In this document: positions 53,832 to 64,000 of the stretch, one piece after another
Layout of the letters: each line of letters begins with the position of its first letter
Position numbering within the stretch: position 1 is the stretch's first letter
DNA from: Diplonema japonicum
Lineage: Eukaryota > Euglenozoa > Diplonemea > Diplonemida > Diplonemidae
Length of the DNA stretch: 64,000 bases
Reading direction: 5' to 3'
Assembly: GCA_964019335.1 (NCBI GenBank)
Contig: OZ025734.1
Span: 124,001 to 188,000 of the forward strand
Translations under genes and position numbers: made by a program
The notes under the pieces: model-generated
Databases searched by the model: none
What the model was told of the DNA's origin: nothing
Seen by the model: only the letters and a program-made list of their open reading frames with translations

Positions 53832-54917
53832 TCACATGTTGCGGTAAATAAAGCTGGCAAGCAGCTCAACAGCCTCATTTTCTGCAAGAGGGGCACCGGC
53901 TTTCTGTTGGAGCACAGCATCCGGGTGGGGTAGTTGTGTAGGGCTTTCCTTGGGCGGCTGGTGCTGGGCAAGATCAATCCCGCAAAAACGAGCAAGTCGG
54001 CACATTGGCCGGTCTGACGCCCGCAACCGGGACTTTAAATCTGCGACCGCACCGAGAGTATCGCTGACTTCAAGAGGAGTGGCGGCGGGGACAGGAGGGT
54101 GGATGGCTTCCAGGATTTCAGGAAGAACACCGTATCCCTTAGCTATAGACAGCACATTGCCAACATCTTCTTCAACATCGAGGAAGGAGTCCATCTGTTT
54201 GAGTTGACCGAGGAGGGGTGTAATGAGATTCACTGCCTCAACCCTGGTTTTCTCACAGCGTGTTGCTTCCTGTCGTAACGCTGCTGCGTGTTCATGAACT
54301 GCCAAAGCCTGCGAGTCGATTACAGTATTCTTCCTTTGAAGCTTCATAAGCGTGTCTTTGAAAGGCGTCTCCCGTGATATTGGTGTTTTCGAAACCCTTG
54401 AAAGCAGGTTTACAACTAAATCTGTTTCGGTTCCCTCAAATGCGCGAAGGAGCGTGTCGGCACCATTTGTATTTTGGGGTTCGTATTTTTTGTAATGAGA
54501 CTTAACGAGCTCCTCCGGACCGTGGTAGTCTTCGGGTTTCTTTTGGATCAAACCCTTCTCGAAGAACATTGTTGTTTTGTAGGTGGTTTGCAGGTCTCGT
54601 AGGAGTGCGTCGAAACCTCCCTTGCCCTCGTACGATAGAATTAGACTACCGATGTTTCTGATGCGGGCCGAGTCGCGCAGTTCGAACAACTCCTTCACCG
54701 CGGTCCATTTCCTGTGGAAGCCTTTTCCCTTTTCGTACTTCCTCTCCAGCTGCATCATGAGCGCGTCCTCCCTGCCCGCGTACTCGTTTGTTATCCACTC
54801 CGCCATCGCCTCGTCGCGTCCCGACCCGTACAGCATGTAGAAAACTCTCACCTTCTCGGTCAAGTCCAAAGGAGCCTCTGTTACACACACGCCTGTTGTG
54901 TATAATTCATTCCGCAT
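53832..54917 (-). CDS. Protein of unknown function, helical
   Basis: 361 aa from MRNELYTTG (54917); longer frames upstream are A-run translation. The N-terminus VRVFYMLYGSGRDEAMAEWI then NEYAGREDALMMQLERKYEK resembles a short motif seen in many protist proteins (FYxxYnPeK...I..kYkGreeeLf..L.kKYg), of unknown role. The middle is helical with a coiled coil (about 215-260); the C-terminus has Pro-rich linkers and ends EAVELLASFIYRNM. No introns visible. Possibly cytoskeletal; function not assigned. Confidence 0.65.
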   Translation of the reverse strand: MRNELYTTGVCVTEAPLDLTEKVRVFYMLYGSGRDEAMAEWITNEYAGREDALMMQLERKYEKGKGFHRKWTAVKELFELRDSARIRNIGSLILSYEGKGGFDALLRDLQTTYKTTMFFEKGLIQKKPEDYHGPEELVKSHYKKYEPQNTNGADTLLRAFEGTETDLVVNLLSRVSKTPISRETPFKDTLMKLQRKNTVIDSQALAVHEHAAALRQEATRCEKTRVEAVNLITPLLGQLKQMDSFLDVEEDVGNVLSIAKGYGVLPEILEAIHPPVPAATPLEVSDTLGAVADLKSRLRASDRPMCRLARFCGIDLAQHQPPKESPTQLPHPDAVLQQKAGAPLAENEAVELLASFIYRNM

Positions 54918-55042
54918 TTTCTTTTTCTTTTTTTTTTTTTTTTTTTCCTTCTTGAAAAGGGAAAAACCCGTTACAACAACAACAACAACAACAACAAAAA
55001 AAAAATTTAGAAAAAAAAAAAAAAAAAAAAAAAAAGCTGTCC

Positions 55043-56757
55043 TCATCCCTCTATAGGGCACAGCATGTTTAAAAGGGCGTTCCACAGCATGTGGGAGACA
55101 CCGCCGTTCCACTTCCATTCTTTGACTCGGCGGTTGCGAACCTTGGCTTGTTTGTGGCCTTTTTCGGCGGCGTTGTGGAGGCCATCCCACGCGCCTTCCT
55201 CTTTCGGGGCGGTGATGGGGGTTGAGTTGAAACTTTCGAAACCGAGTGGTGCGAGGTGGGACAGCGCAATAGCATCCCACCTTGCAGCCCGGGTGGCGGT
55301 CATACCCCGCGTGGCGTAATGAACCTGCGGTGCTCCGAGCCATATCTTCCTCATTGGGGCAACCGGTGGTCGTTTAGTGAGTTCTTCTGCGAAGTACCGC
55401 ATGAAATAGTCCCAAGCAGTGTCATTGCACATCCCGATCATGTGCATCATGCCGAAGTTTACGGCTAGTGCGACGGGTTTATCGTTGTGGATTTTATCCA
55501 CGACGACTTTGACAACGCTCTTTGCGTATTCTTTTGAGTACGCCTCACCCTTGATGATCATGTGCCAGTGCTCACATCGAAAACCTGCTTCTGTATGCGT
55601 GTAAAAAATCCTGCAATTCTGAACGTACTCCCTTGCTATGGAGTCCCCCACGAAGCCGATGACACCCTGTCGATCGAAGCAGAATTTTTGCGGCCCGTTC
55701 GGGGGTGCGTATAAATGGTAATGACATTGAGTCGGAGCCCACAGGTGGTCAACATTGTACCCATAAGAATCCGACAACCACCAAGGATGTCCTGAACAGT
55801 ACGGTTGCGGGGTTTGACACATCTGGTTGTTGAAGGTAACCCACCTTCCCCTTGTGTAATTCCCGTTTCTGCACAACGGTGTCCCGGTTTTGTTCAAAGG
55901 GTGTAGGGGTTCGCCGGAGATGGCTACCTTGAAGGGGGAACCGTCGATGTGACGGTGAGAAGCGCACGTTTTATGCCGCACGTACAGTTTTCTGCCATCA
56001 ATCCGAACACGGCCTCTGTCCACGCCCAGCGAGATTGCCTTGCGTGCGTCTTCGCTGCTACCATTGAGATGTGCCATTTTTATATGGAGCTCATAGTCAC
56101 CTGGTTCGTATGCCATGAAGGTGATATCAAAGGCGCACTCATTTTGCCGTTTTACCACCTCCGCTGGTACTATCGTCGGTCCTGTCAGCCTTGCTACAAA
56201 ATGAACGTCTGAACAGTGATTCGGGGATTCCGCACAGTTATGCAGCGACACCGTGCATGGTGTCAGAGTGGTGGTGTTTTGTAAACCGCTTCCTGTTGCG
56301 TGCCAGAGCTGTGAGGGGGGTATTCTTTTTTTTTTTTTTTTTTTAAATATCATACGTCATTTCCCCCGGTGAGGTTCCACAACAGGTATTTTCCGCAGAA
56401 TGCATCGCCCTCATGAAACCTTCCAGGGAGGTCGTACTTTGGCGGTGCAGAGAAGTTGACCCCTGAGAGGGCCTTGGTGTATTCTTTGGTGAAGGTCTCT
56501 CTGTGGAGAGTACAGGCTTTGGTTGTGGGCCGGACTTGTTCCGTGATGGGGTAGTTCGAATTTTCGTATGTGTTGGTACGGGGTTGGGGTCGGGGCGTGA
56601 GCAGCACTTTTTCTTCCTTTAGCTTACTGCCCGGCGTTTTCACCGGTTGCTGAGCCTCTCCTTGGTTTGTGTCGTCCCGCGTCTCCCAGCCCACTAGCGC
56701 TCCGCACGTCAGGATTACCCATGCTACTACTGTTATTAAATATTTAAGTTTCATCAT
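55043..56757 (-). CDS. NXPE-like secreted/Golgi protein: Ig-like domain plus PC-esterase (SGNH) domain
   Basis: Exons 56757-56356 and 56308-55043, phase-0 join over a 47-nt intron (GTATGATATTT...CTCACAG); 555 aa. N-terminal MMKLKYLITVVAWVILTCGA is a signal peptide or type-II anchor. About 150-285 is a filamin-like Ig module (SDVHFVARLTGPTIVPAEVV, FMAYEPGDYELHIKMAHL, GSPFKVAISG). The SGNH part begins with FVGDSIAREYVQN (nucleophile Ser) and ends with the DxxH pair in GAWDGLHNAAEKGH. Cys residues are frequent, fitting an extracytoplasmic location. NXPE and TBL proteins O-acetylate or deacetylate glycans; exact substrate unknown. Exon 1 alone stops at NLTGGNDV. Confidence 0.75.
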
Positions 56758-58004
56758 TTTATTTATTTTCTTCTTCCTTTTTTTTTTTTGCCCGCCCCCC
56801 TCCCCCTCCCTCTTTATAGGTTGGTGTTTTTTTTTTTTAATTGGGGAAGGACAGAAAATAAAAAAAAATGAAATAAAAAAAAAAAGAAAACAAAAAAAAA
56901 TGTGAGGAGAGAACATGAAAAAATTAAGGGGGATGTGGAGTAATAAAGAGGAAAAAAAGGGGGGGAAGGGAGATAGAGACAAAAAATGGTTGGGGGGGGG
57001 GGGGGTCATTATAGAAGTAAAAAAAAAAGAGGGAGAGAAATGAAGAAAGTCTAGAAGAAAACAAAAAAAAAAGGAAAAGAGAGAGAAAATGCAGAGAATG
57101 CGAAATACCCAAAGGGAAAAAAAAAAAAAAAAAAAAAAAAAAGGGAGCAATTTTCTTTTTTGTTTCACCCTTCTTCTTTCGCGCTGGGCTTCTGCTAGGG
57201 AGCCATAAATACTGCTTTTTGAACACATAATGGGTTGCCCCTTTGGTGCTTGAATGCAGCGATAGCTACCCATGTGCAACATCTTCGCTTTTTTTTTTTT
57301 CATAAAAAAAGAAAGAAAGAAGAACCAGTAAAGAAAAAAAAGGAGGGGGGAATCCAAAGGAAATTGAAAAATTGTGTAAGAAAAGAAAAGAGGGGAGGGG
57401 GGAAGAAAGGAATACCAACTATGATGGATAAGGGCGTGAAAGGAAGTCCCCCTCCACCAAAAAAAAAAAAAGAAATGCATACAGCACCAAGGTCGAAGCT
57501 TCGCTTGCAAAATATTTCTTTGCTGGCGGCCCCAAAAAATTCATTTGGGGCCCCACTTGGCGAAGTCCTGACAAGAAGGTGAGACAAGACAATGAAAAAA
57601 TATGGTTTCACCCATTGGAAAAAAAAAAGAAGAGAAGAAAAAAAAAAGAAAAAAAAAAAGTACAGCTCCGAGTGTACCATAAAGTACAGGGGGGGGCATC
57701 TTTTTTTTTTTTTGTAATTTATTTATTTTCTGGATTCCCTCTAAAGTACCTGCCACTTGCAACATTACTTCAGGCACCATTGGGTCGGGGTTTTGCCATT
57801 TCAGCCATAGATGGCATCTGCGGTGAGATCATCGCAGTGAGTTCAACGAGTCCAGTGCATCCGCACTGGCATGATAATGTAGTTTGATTATAGCTGCCTG
57901 AACCATACCATGTAGCTGGCCCAGGTGGACATCCTGGCTTTGAGGGGGGGTTTGGGAGTACCATCGGGAACCAGAAAATAAATAAAAATTTACGTGTCCG
58001 TGAA

Positions 58005-58140
58005 TTAAAGTGGACTTTACTCTTTCCCTTGGTTGATAAATCTGTTCCTCGGAAATCTGATCTTTCACGAGCGAAGCGAGGGAAAAAAAATCACCTCCTC
58101 GGGACAGATTATCAGCCGCGGGGAAATAAAGTCCACTTTA
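58005..58140. mobile_element. MITE-like foldback element
   Basis: Termini TTAAAGTGGACTTTA and TAAAGTCCACTTTA are each palindromic and mutually inverted. Inside, GATAAATCTGTTCCTCGG pairs with CCTCGGGACAGATTATC. The core contains TCACGAGCGAAGCGAGG, a motif also seen in the element at 63220-63368. 136 bp. Confidence 0.65.
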
Positions 58141-58570
58141 TTTTTTTTTTTTTTTCATAAAGCAATAGTTTTTTTTTTTTTTTTTTTTTTTATTAATGCG
58201 ATCCATGTTAGCCTTTTAAGTGGTCTTTTTGTGCTTTGGTGACAGCCGGCCAGGTTGGTCTTATTCTTGTTTCCCTGAGACCATGCTGCCCCTGAAGAAA
58301 AGAAAAAAGTGCTTCATAGCTCCCCCCCCCTCCCTAGCACTCTGCTTTGAAAGATTAGGTTATGAAATTATAGCCTGATTTTCACCATGTAGGGGAGAGG
58401 GAGGAGGGGTTTTTTTTTTTTTCCTTCTTTTTTTTTTTTTTTTTCCCTTTTTTTTTTAACTCGCTTGCGCGCGCTCGTAAAGTTTAAAAAAGAAAAAAAA
58501 GGGGGGGGGGAACCCGATTCAACTGTCTAATTTACATAAAAATTATTTTTCTTTTTGTTTTATGTTTTAT

Positions 58571-58603
<33 letters not shown>

Positions 58604-59087
58604 TTTTCTTCAAGAAGGGAGAGGGAATAAAAAAAACAAAAACAAGTTACTCGGAAGCCGCTGCGGGCACTGAAATATTTTCTTCGTCAAGGGCTGAGCA
58701 CCACCAAGTCAAGCACCCAGTATTGTGAACCACGTACTGGACCCGTTGCTTATGGCATGTCAGGACACATTGACAAATATATTATTTGGGATAGGGGGGG
58801 GAGAGAGAGAGAGAAAAAAAAACATTTCCAAGAGATTTCTTTCTTCTCTTTTCCCCCTTTTTTTTTTTTACCCGTAAGTAACACGTCTTTCTTTTTTTTG
58901 AGAGGGGTTTTTTTTTTTGATCCGGTAAAAGAATTTGGGCGGGGTTTAGGGCTGCTTTTTTTTTTTTCTTTTTTTTTTTTTTTTCGTAACGCATAACTAC
59001 TACAATAACAAGTTTTTTTCTCATTATATAAAAAAGAGAGTCGGTTTTTTTTTTTAGCTTTTCTTTTTTTTATTTCACTCTTCAGAA

Positions 59088-59177
59088 ATTACTTCACGCA
59101 CTGGGGGGCCCATTATTTCACGCTAAATCTATTACTTCACGTGAATGAAATAATGGCCTGTTTTCCGTGAAGTAATA
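59088..59177. mobile_element. MITE-like foldback element
   Basis: ATTACTTCACG ... CCCATTATTTCACG is mirrored by GAAATAATGGCC ... CCGTGAAGTAATA, giving a 90-bp hairpin. Further TTACTTCACGTGAA palindrome at the centre. Confidence 0.6.
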
Positions 59178-59210
59178 GGGGGTTTCCGTTAAATAATATG
59201 CCTCGGTAGG

Positions 59211-59370
59211 CCAATTTTTGCCTCGGTTCGGTTCCCAGTGGGGCTACTTTTTCCTCTCAGTTTGCTATTTCCCCCCAGGTTCAGCTCAATTGGCCAACTT
59301 TTGCCTCGGCTCAGTTCCAAGTTGGACTACTTTTTCCTCCCAATTTGCCCACTTTTGGCTAGGCCTTGTT
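59211..59370 (+). repeat. 80-bp tandem repeat, two units
   Basis: GGCCAATTTTTGCCTCGG at 59211 and GGCCAACTTTTGCCTCGG at 59291, each followed by TTC(C)CA(A)G...GGACTACTTTTTCCT-type sequence. About 80% identical units. Confidence 0.7.
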
Positions 59371-59666
59371 CCCAGTTTCTGTGGGTAAGGGTAACTTAGT
59401 CAGCTTACCCAAGCACCCCAAAAGACTTCAAAATACCGAAGCAGCAGAAAAAAAGGAGCCAGCGGCCGCGCTAGGTATGGGAAGGCCTGATTAGAGATGG
59501 TGACAGTGGCAATGCCAGCGACAGCGGCAGCTCTTAGTCAACAAAAGGAAGAAAAACAACTTGTATTGTAACCTTTGTAATCCCTCTCTTGTTGTACCCC
59601 TTGTCACCCTGTTGTGCCCCTCGTGGTGAAGTAATTTCAGAGTGTCGCGAAATAAAACCACTTACC

Positions 59667-59784
59667 TACCGCCAAGTAATGCTTTACCGACCTCTCGGTT
59701 CCGCATTTTACCATCTCGGGCCCTGCGGGCCCTCGACGGTAAAATGCGGAACCTCGAGGCAACAGTCATTACTTGTTGGCAGTA
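59667..59784. mobile_element. Large cruciform / MITE-like element
   Basis: Outer arms TACCGCCAAGTAATG and CATTACTTGTTGGCAGTA; inner perfect 16-bp arms GGTTCCGCATTTTACC and GGTAAAATGCGGAACC around a GGGCCCTGCGGGCCC core. The right flank GGCAGTAAATAGCTATT also occurs at 12140, suggesting further copies. Confidence 0.65.
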
Positions 59785-59969
59785 AATAGCTATTGTTTGA
59801 GCACACGGTATAAATCCTGCGATTTTTACCACCGCTTCTCTTGTTAAATTCAAAAAAAAAGGGAGGGGGGGAGCGCGTTATTCCTTGTTTGCGTGCAACG
59901 ATTACCTAAGACTTTGTTCCTGATAAAAATATTATTTTTGTAATATACTACAACAGTGGTTCTCATTTG

Positions 59970-60010
<41 letters not shown>

Positions 60011-60520
60011 AAAGCACCCTAACCCAACCTTTTAGCTAAATTTTGGATCGGTATAAGAAAAGAAGAAAAAAAAAAAGGGGAAAAAAAAAAAAAAAACGAA
60101 GAAATAGGGGAGGGATAATATGAACATGCCGCGAAGCAAAAAAAAAAGGGGGGGGAAAAAAAAAGAAAAGGAGATGGGAACAATAACGTTTGTAAGAAGG
60201 TAAAAAAGAAGAAAAAAAATGCATAATGCGGGACTGTAAAACGAGCTTTTTCGTCTTAAGAAAAGAAAAAGTTGACGAAAAAAAAGACAAAAGTAAAGGA
60301 GCCTTTGGAACGTCCTCTTGTCTTCTACCCCTTCGGGGCCTCGGTTTTTTCATTCTTTCTTTCTTTTTTTTTTTTTGGTCGGCTGTAAGGCCAAATCTTA
60401 CGTCATCACCTCATGCTGTTCTCGCCCAGTTTCATAAGGGGAAAAAAAGAAGAAGAAGAAGAAGAAAAAATGAAGATCTCGATCCTTGAAGGGAAGATTT
60501 CATTTTTTTTTTCTTCCTTT

Positions 60521-60625
60521 CTGGCCGTGCCGGGCTTGGAGAAGAGTAAGCCTGTAAACACGTTGCCAACGTTCCCCGTTTTTGTTTAGACAAGTCAAAA
60601 ACTCGTTGCAAAAAAAAAAAAAAAT
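60521..60625 (+). repeat. SINE-like repeat with A-tail, copy 2
   Basis: GGCCGTGCCGGGCTTGGAGA, then TGTAAACACGTTGCCAACGT (as in copy 1), and AGACAAGTCAAAAACTCGTT followed by GC and an A-run. Confidence 0.6.
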
Positions 60626-60995
60626 TAACACAACCCCACCCTTAATTCTTTTTCTGATAAAAAAAAATATGATCTGCAAAAAAAAAAAAAAAAAAAAAAA
60701 AATAGACTCGCGAGAGACCTAGGCCCGAAGACTAGGTCTTGCTGCCCTGCTACGCCCTCCCCCCTCCCCCCCAAAGAAAAACAGGAACAAAAACCCCTGG
60801 GAAGTATTTTGCAGGTAGTTTCTTGCACTCTTTTAAATTTTCAAGAGAGGAAGAAAAAAAAAAAGAAAAGAAAATCACATTTCTTTTTTTTTTTTTTTTT
60901 TGCTACCGTTGCTCCTCCCCACCGGGGGAAAAAAAAAAGAGAAAAAAAAAAAAAAAGGCTATTATACGACAGTGGAAGAGAGGAAGTCAAGTGTG

Positions 60996-61030
<35 letters not shown>

Positions 61031-61201
61031 GAAATCAAGAACTTATAAGAAGAAGAAAAAAGAAAAAGAAAACGTAGTTTTTCTTTTTCTTTTTTTTTCT
61101 TTTCTTTTCTTTTGGGTCCCATAGAATGGAAAAGAAGAAAAAGAAAAAAAAAGTACTAATGTAGCTAGGAAGAAAAAAAAAAGTATGGGAGAGTACAGAA
61201 T

Positions 61202-61206
<5 letters not shown>

Positions 61207-61255
<49 letters not shown>
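61207..61255. repeat. AG dinucleotide microsatellite
   Basis: About 24 uninterrupted AG units. Confidence 0.95.
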
Positions 61256-61258
<3 letters not shown>

Positions 61259-62075
61259 AGAAGAAAAAAAGAAATAAATTGTGATGGCTCTCCCCTTAAG
61301 AAAGGGGAGGAATTTTCTTTTTTTTTTTGTTGGTTTCTTGTAACGCTGCATGCCCCCCCCCCCCTCCCCCCCAGAAAAATATAACATTAGCTTAAAAAAA
61401 ACCTTTTTTTTCAAATCTTTTGAAATGGTATCCTCCCCCGTTTTACCCTCCCCCCTCTGCACCCGTAAAGCTTCCCCGGTCCTCAAAGTGCACACAAATT
61501 TCTATAAAAAAAAAAAAAAAAAGAGGAAAAGAGATCACTTTGTTTTCTTTTCGGTATGGTAGCTTGAGGGCGTACCTCCTTCACTGGAAAAAAAAATATA
61601 TAAAAAAAAAAAGAAAACTGCAGCCCTTAAAGGGGTGGGGGTGGGGGAGAAACGGAAAAGGACACTTTTGTACCCTTTTTTTTGTATTTCATCCTGCCCG
61701 CACCCATGTCCCTTTTTTTTTCTTTTTTTTCTTTTTTTTTTTCTTTTCCCCCTTTTTGTTCTCTTCCCCGTCTTTTTTTTTTACCCCCCTCTTCTTCCCT
61801 TCTTCTGGTTGACGGAGGGGGCTTTCTATCCAGCCCGCTTTCTCCCCCAGATTCTTTTTTTCAAATTTATTTGATTGCTTGTTGCTGGGGGGGAGGAGGG
61901 GGAAAAAAAAAAAGAAGAAATACAAAAATCAGAGTCTGTCTGTCCACATCTTTTGGCCTCAATTGGCTTAAAATGGGTGCGGGAGATGACACAATGAAAT
62001 ATTTTTATCACTCCAGTCCGTTTTTCTTTGTACACTGGGAGTGCAAGCAATATGTTGCCGAATCTGAATTTAATA

Positions 62076-62163
62076 CCGTAAAAAGGAAAAAGAATTACCG
62101 GAAGGAAAAATCATCACACCAGTCGGAGGTGTTTTTTTCCTTCCGGTGATTATCGACCTTTAG
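62076..62163. mobile_element. 88-bp MITE related to the DDE transposon
   Basis: Flanked by TA on both sides. Ends CCGTAAAAAGGAAAAAGAAT then TACCGGAAGG; the opposite end inverted reads CTAAAGGTCGATAATCACCG then GAAGG. The CACCGGAAG block and TA flanks match the TIR of the element at 44080-45184, so it is a likely non-autonomous derivative. Confidence 0.6.
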
Positions 62164-63219
62164 TATCTTAATTTTCTTTTTCACTTCCTATCCTTGAAAA
62201 CCTGGCTCGAGTTATATAAAATATTAAAAAGAAAAAAAAATTCCCTTATTTTATGCCAGCGTTTACTTTCGAGGCCTCCCCATTTCTTTTTTTTTATTAT
62301 TTATTCGAGACACAGAACAGCGTTACTGCGACGGGTGGGGGGGAGTGGGGGGAAAAAATAGAACAAGGGAGAATAAAAAAAAAAAAAAAAAAAAAAAAAG
62401 AAAACTCGATAAAATTTCAGTGTGCATGGGGGTGCGGAAGTAGAAAAGAAAAAAAAAATTTTTTTTTGCACCAAATCAAACACACACAAAAAAATATTTC
62501 AAAAAAAAAAAACTTCTTTTTTTTTCTTGCTCCCCCCCCCTTGCTGTTCCCAAACCATGTCTCTTTCTCTTTCAATCTTTTTTTTTTTTTTGTATCCTCC
62601 CTTTTTTTTTTTTTTTTTTTCTTGTCCAGAAGAGACGTGGGCTTGGGTTTGCTTTTTTCGGGGGGTAAAAAGAAAAAAGTGGGGGTATAAACATCAAAAA
62701 GAAAAAAAAAGAAGAAGAAGTAGAAGAAGAAGAGCGCCTTGGTGGAGTGGGCCCAAAGAAACCCTGCCACAAAGGCAAAGAACAGGGAAATGTTGCCTAT
62801 CGAGCGATCGAGAGAAAATCGTCAGCAGGGGAAGGAACATGAGGGGGAGTAAAGGGAAGAGAGGTAAAAAAAAAAATAATAAAAATAATAAAAATAAAAC
62901 AATAAGAGAGAGAGAGAGAGAGACTCTTTAAGAAAAAGAAGCCTGCTTCCCTCAATGAAATAAAATAACAATTTTTTTTTTTTTCTTTTTTGCAGTGAGC
63001 ATTAGTCTCCTCCTAGATGATGCAAATTGCTTTTATATAACCCCAGTCAGATTTTCAAACTGTGGAACAGTTAGATTTCAGAAGAAAAACAGGTGCAGGA
63101 ATGAAAACTACTTTATGAGTGAGTATAAAGTACTTTATCACCGCACAGCAAAGGGTTCGTGAGTGTTTACCGCATCCCCACACTTTCGAATCTGGCTGAC
63201 GTTAAATAAAAACAAACGG

Positions 63220-63368
63220 ATTTAGTGAAAATAGATCCGATTGTCACTTGTGGTGGCATGCTTAATTCGTTGATGTTACTTCACTCGCTTCGCTCGTGAA
63301 GTCATATACCCACTCGTTAAACCATTGCCCCCACGCGTGAAAAGCATACAATCTTATTTTCACTAAAT
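63220..63368. mobile_element. MITE-like foldback element
   Basis: Arms ATTTAGTGAAAATAGAT and ATCTTATTTTCACTAAAT; central hairpin CTTCACTCGCTTCGCTCGTG. 149 bp; shares the CGAGCGAAGCGAG core with 58005-58140. Confidence 0.65.
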
Positions 63369-63680
63369 AAAATAGTTATTTTTTTTTTCTTTTTTTATTC
63401 TTTTTTTTTTTTTTTTTTTTTTTTTTTTCCCCCGGAGAATTTTTTCCCACGTAGGGTTCTTTTTCTTCTTCTTTCCACTTCAGTCTTTTTTTTTTTTTTT
63501 TTTTTTTTTCTTTTTTTTTTTTAAATTCGGTTCACTACAAGGGTCGGGAGGGATTAAAAGCCTTAGTAAAGTTTGAGCTGAAGAAAGCAAATTGAACAAA
63601 AGTTGCCTCGACCCCTTTTCATCCCTCCCTACTTTTTCTTTCCGTCACATAGATAATATAGAGGAACCTGACCCTTATTA

Positions 63681-63783
63681 GTCCGTGCCCAAGTTAGAAA
63701 CCTGGAGGAGTTTATAAACTCGTAGGCACGTGTCACTGTTCCCCTTTATTGATAGACAAGTCAAAGACTCGTTCCTGCAAAAG
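63681..63783 (+). repeat. SINE-like repeat, copy 3
   Basis: GTCCGTGCCCAAGTTAGAAA, GAGTTTATAAACTC (perfect palindrome), GGCACG closing the stem with CGTGCC, and ATAGACAAGTCAAAGACTCG then TTCCTGCAAAAG. Confidence 0.6.
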
Positions 63784-64000
63784 TTTTTCGTTCTTTTTTT
63801 TTTTTTCCTTCCTTTTTTTTTTTCTCGTTCTGTATACTTCCCCCCCCCTAAAATCAGCAAAAAAAAAAAGAACTATTTATTTATTTTTAGAAAAAAAAGA
63901 AAAAAAAAAAAAAAAGGAAAGTAAGGATTAGTATTTCCTGCCTTTCAACCAAAACCAAAGAAAAATGAAATATAAAAAAATAAAAAATAAAACTGAGGGG

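Larger units (their letters stand above)
56758..64000. other. 7.2-kb gene-poor region: homopolymers, foldbacks, tandem repeats
   Basis: No confident protein gene. A 65-codon minus frame at 57770-57964 has a normal composition, but its complement also reads open, so it may be a mobile-element fragment. Other content: inverted-repeat elements, SINE-like repeats, an 80-bp tandem repeat, an AG microsatellite (61207-61255), and a short hairpin GGCCCCAAA...TTTGGGGCC at 57529-57553. Confidence 0.6.

Noticed and set aside
57770-57964. 64-residue minus-strand frame with Cys pair
   Set aside because: The complement is equally open and protein-like; no start context or splice partner seen.
1-64000. CRISPR arrays, bacterial operons, rRNA, tRNA or spliced-leader genes
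   Set aside because: Searched by eye for spaced repeats, Shine-Dalgarno spacing, T-loop GGTTCRANYCC motifs and known leader sequences; nothing convincing was found.

Overview
The window is nuclear DNA of a unicellular eukaryote, most likely a flagellated protist. It has spliceosomal GT-AG introns and eukaryote-only genes: VPS13, CstF-64, a JmjC oxygenase, a PPR protein, an SNF2-like protein, an NXPE-like esterase and an RIIa/globin protein of ciliary type. It encodes EFL, the elongation factor-like GTPase that replaces EF-1alpha in scattered protist lineages. All nineteen apparently intact protein genes lie on the minus strand, an arrangement reminiscent of euglenozoan or dinoflagellate gene arrays. 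No spliced leader, rRNA or convincing tRNA gene was found, so the lineage stays open.

Most apparent single-exon reading frames are incomplete. Very short introns (most 36-69 nt), made largely of homopolymer A or T, interrupt many genes. Many end in a long A-run directly before the AG, with no polypyrimidine tract. Splicing by eye recovers products that no single reading frame shows: a degenerate phosphagen kinase in 4 exons, a CCCH zinc-finger pseudokinase in 6, CstF-64 in 3, a multi-C2 protein in 2 and an NXPE-like esterase in 2. On the coding strand nearly every start codon follows an A-rich leader.

Layout: 1-3126 VPS13 (C-terminus outside the window); 4018-8875 multi-C2 protein; 8876-12703 homopolymer-rich spacer; 12704-18060 kinase, two coiled-coil proteins and a Gln-rich protein; 18061-20471 spacer; 20472-25853 transporter, JmjC protein, phosphagen-kinase-like protein and coiled-coil protein; 25905-27995 degenerate retrotransposon fragment between inverted repeats; 27930-34731 glycosyltransferase-like protein, CstF-64, PPR protein, a chimeric duplication and a tandem-globin protein; 35776-37311 EFL; 37799-45184 repeat-rich island with ankyrin and LRR pseudogenes and a dead DDE transposon; 45254-48268 SNF2-like; 48269-51116 spacer; 51117-56757 CCCH-pseudokinase, a novel protein and the NXPE-like esterase; 56758-64000 gene-free, with foldback elements and short repeats.

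The genes do not form one pathway. The main themes are micro-introns, three apparently catalytically dead enzymes (phosphagen kinase, SNF2, protein kinase), and rearrangements whose breakpoints fall in homopolymer runs.
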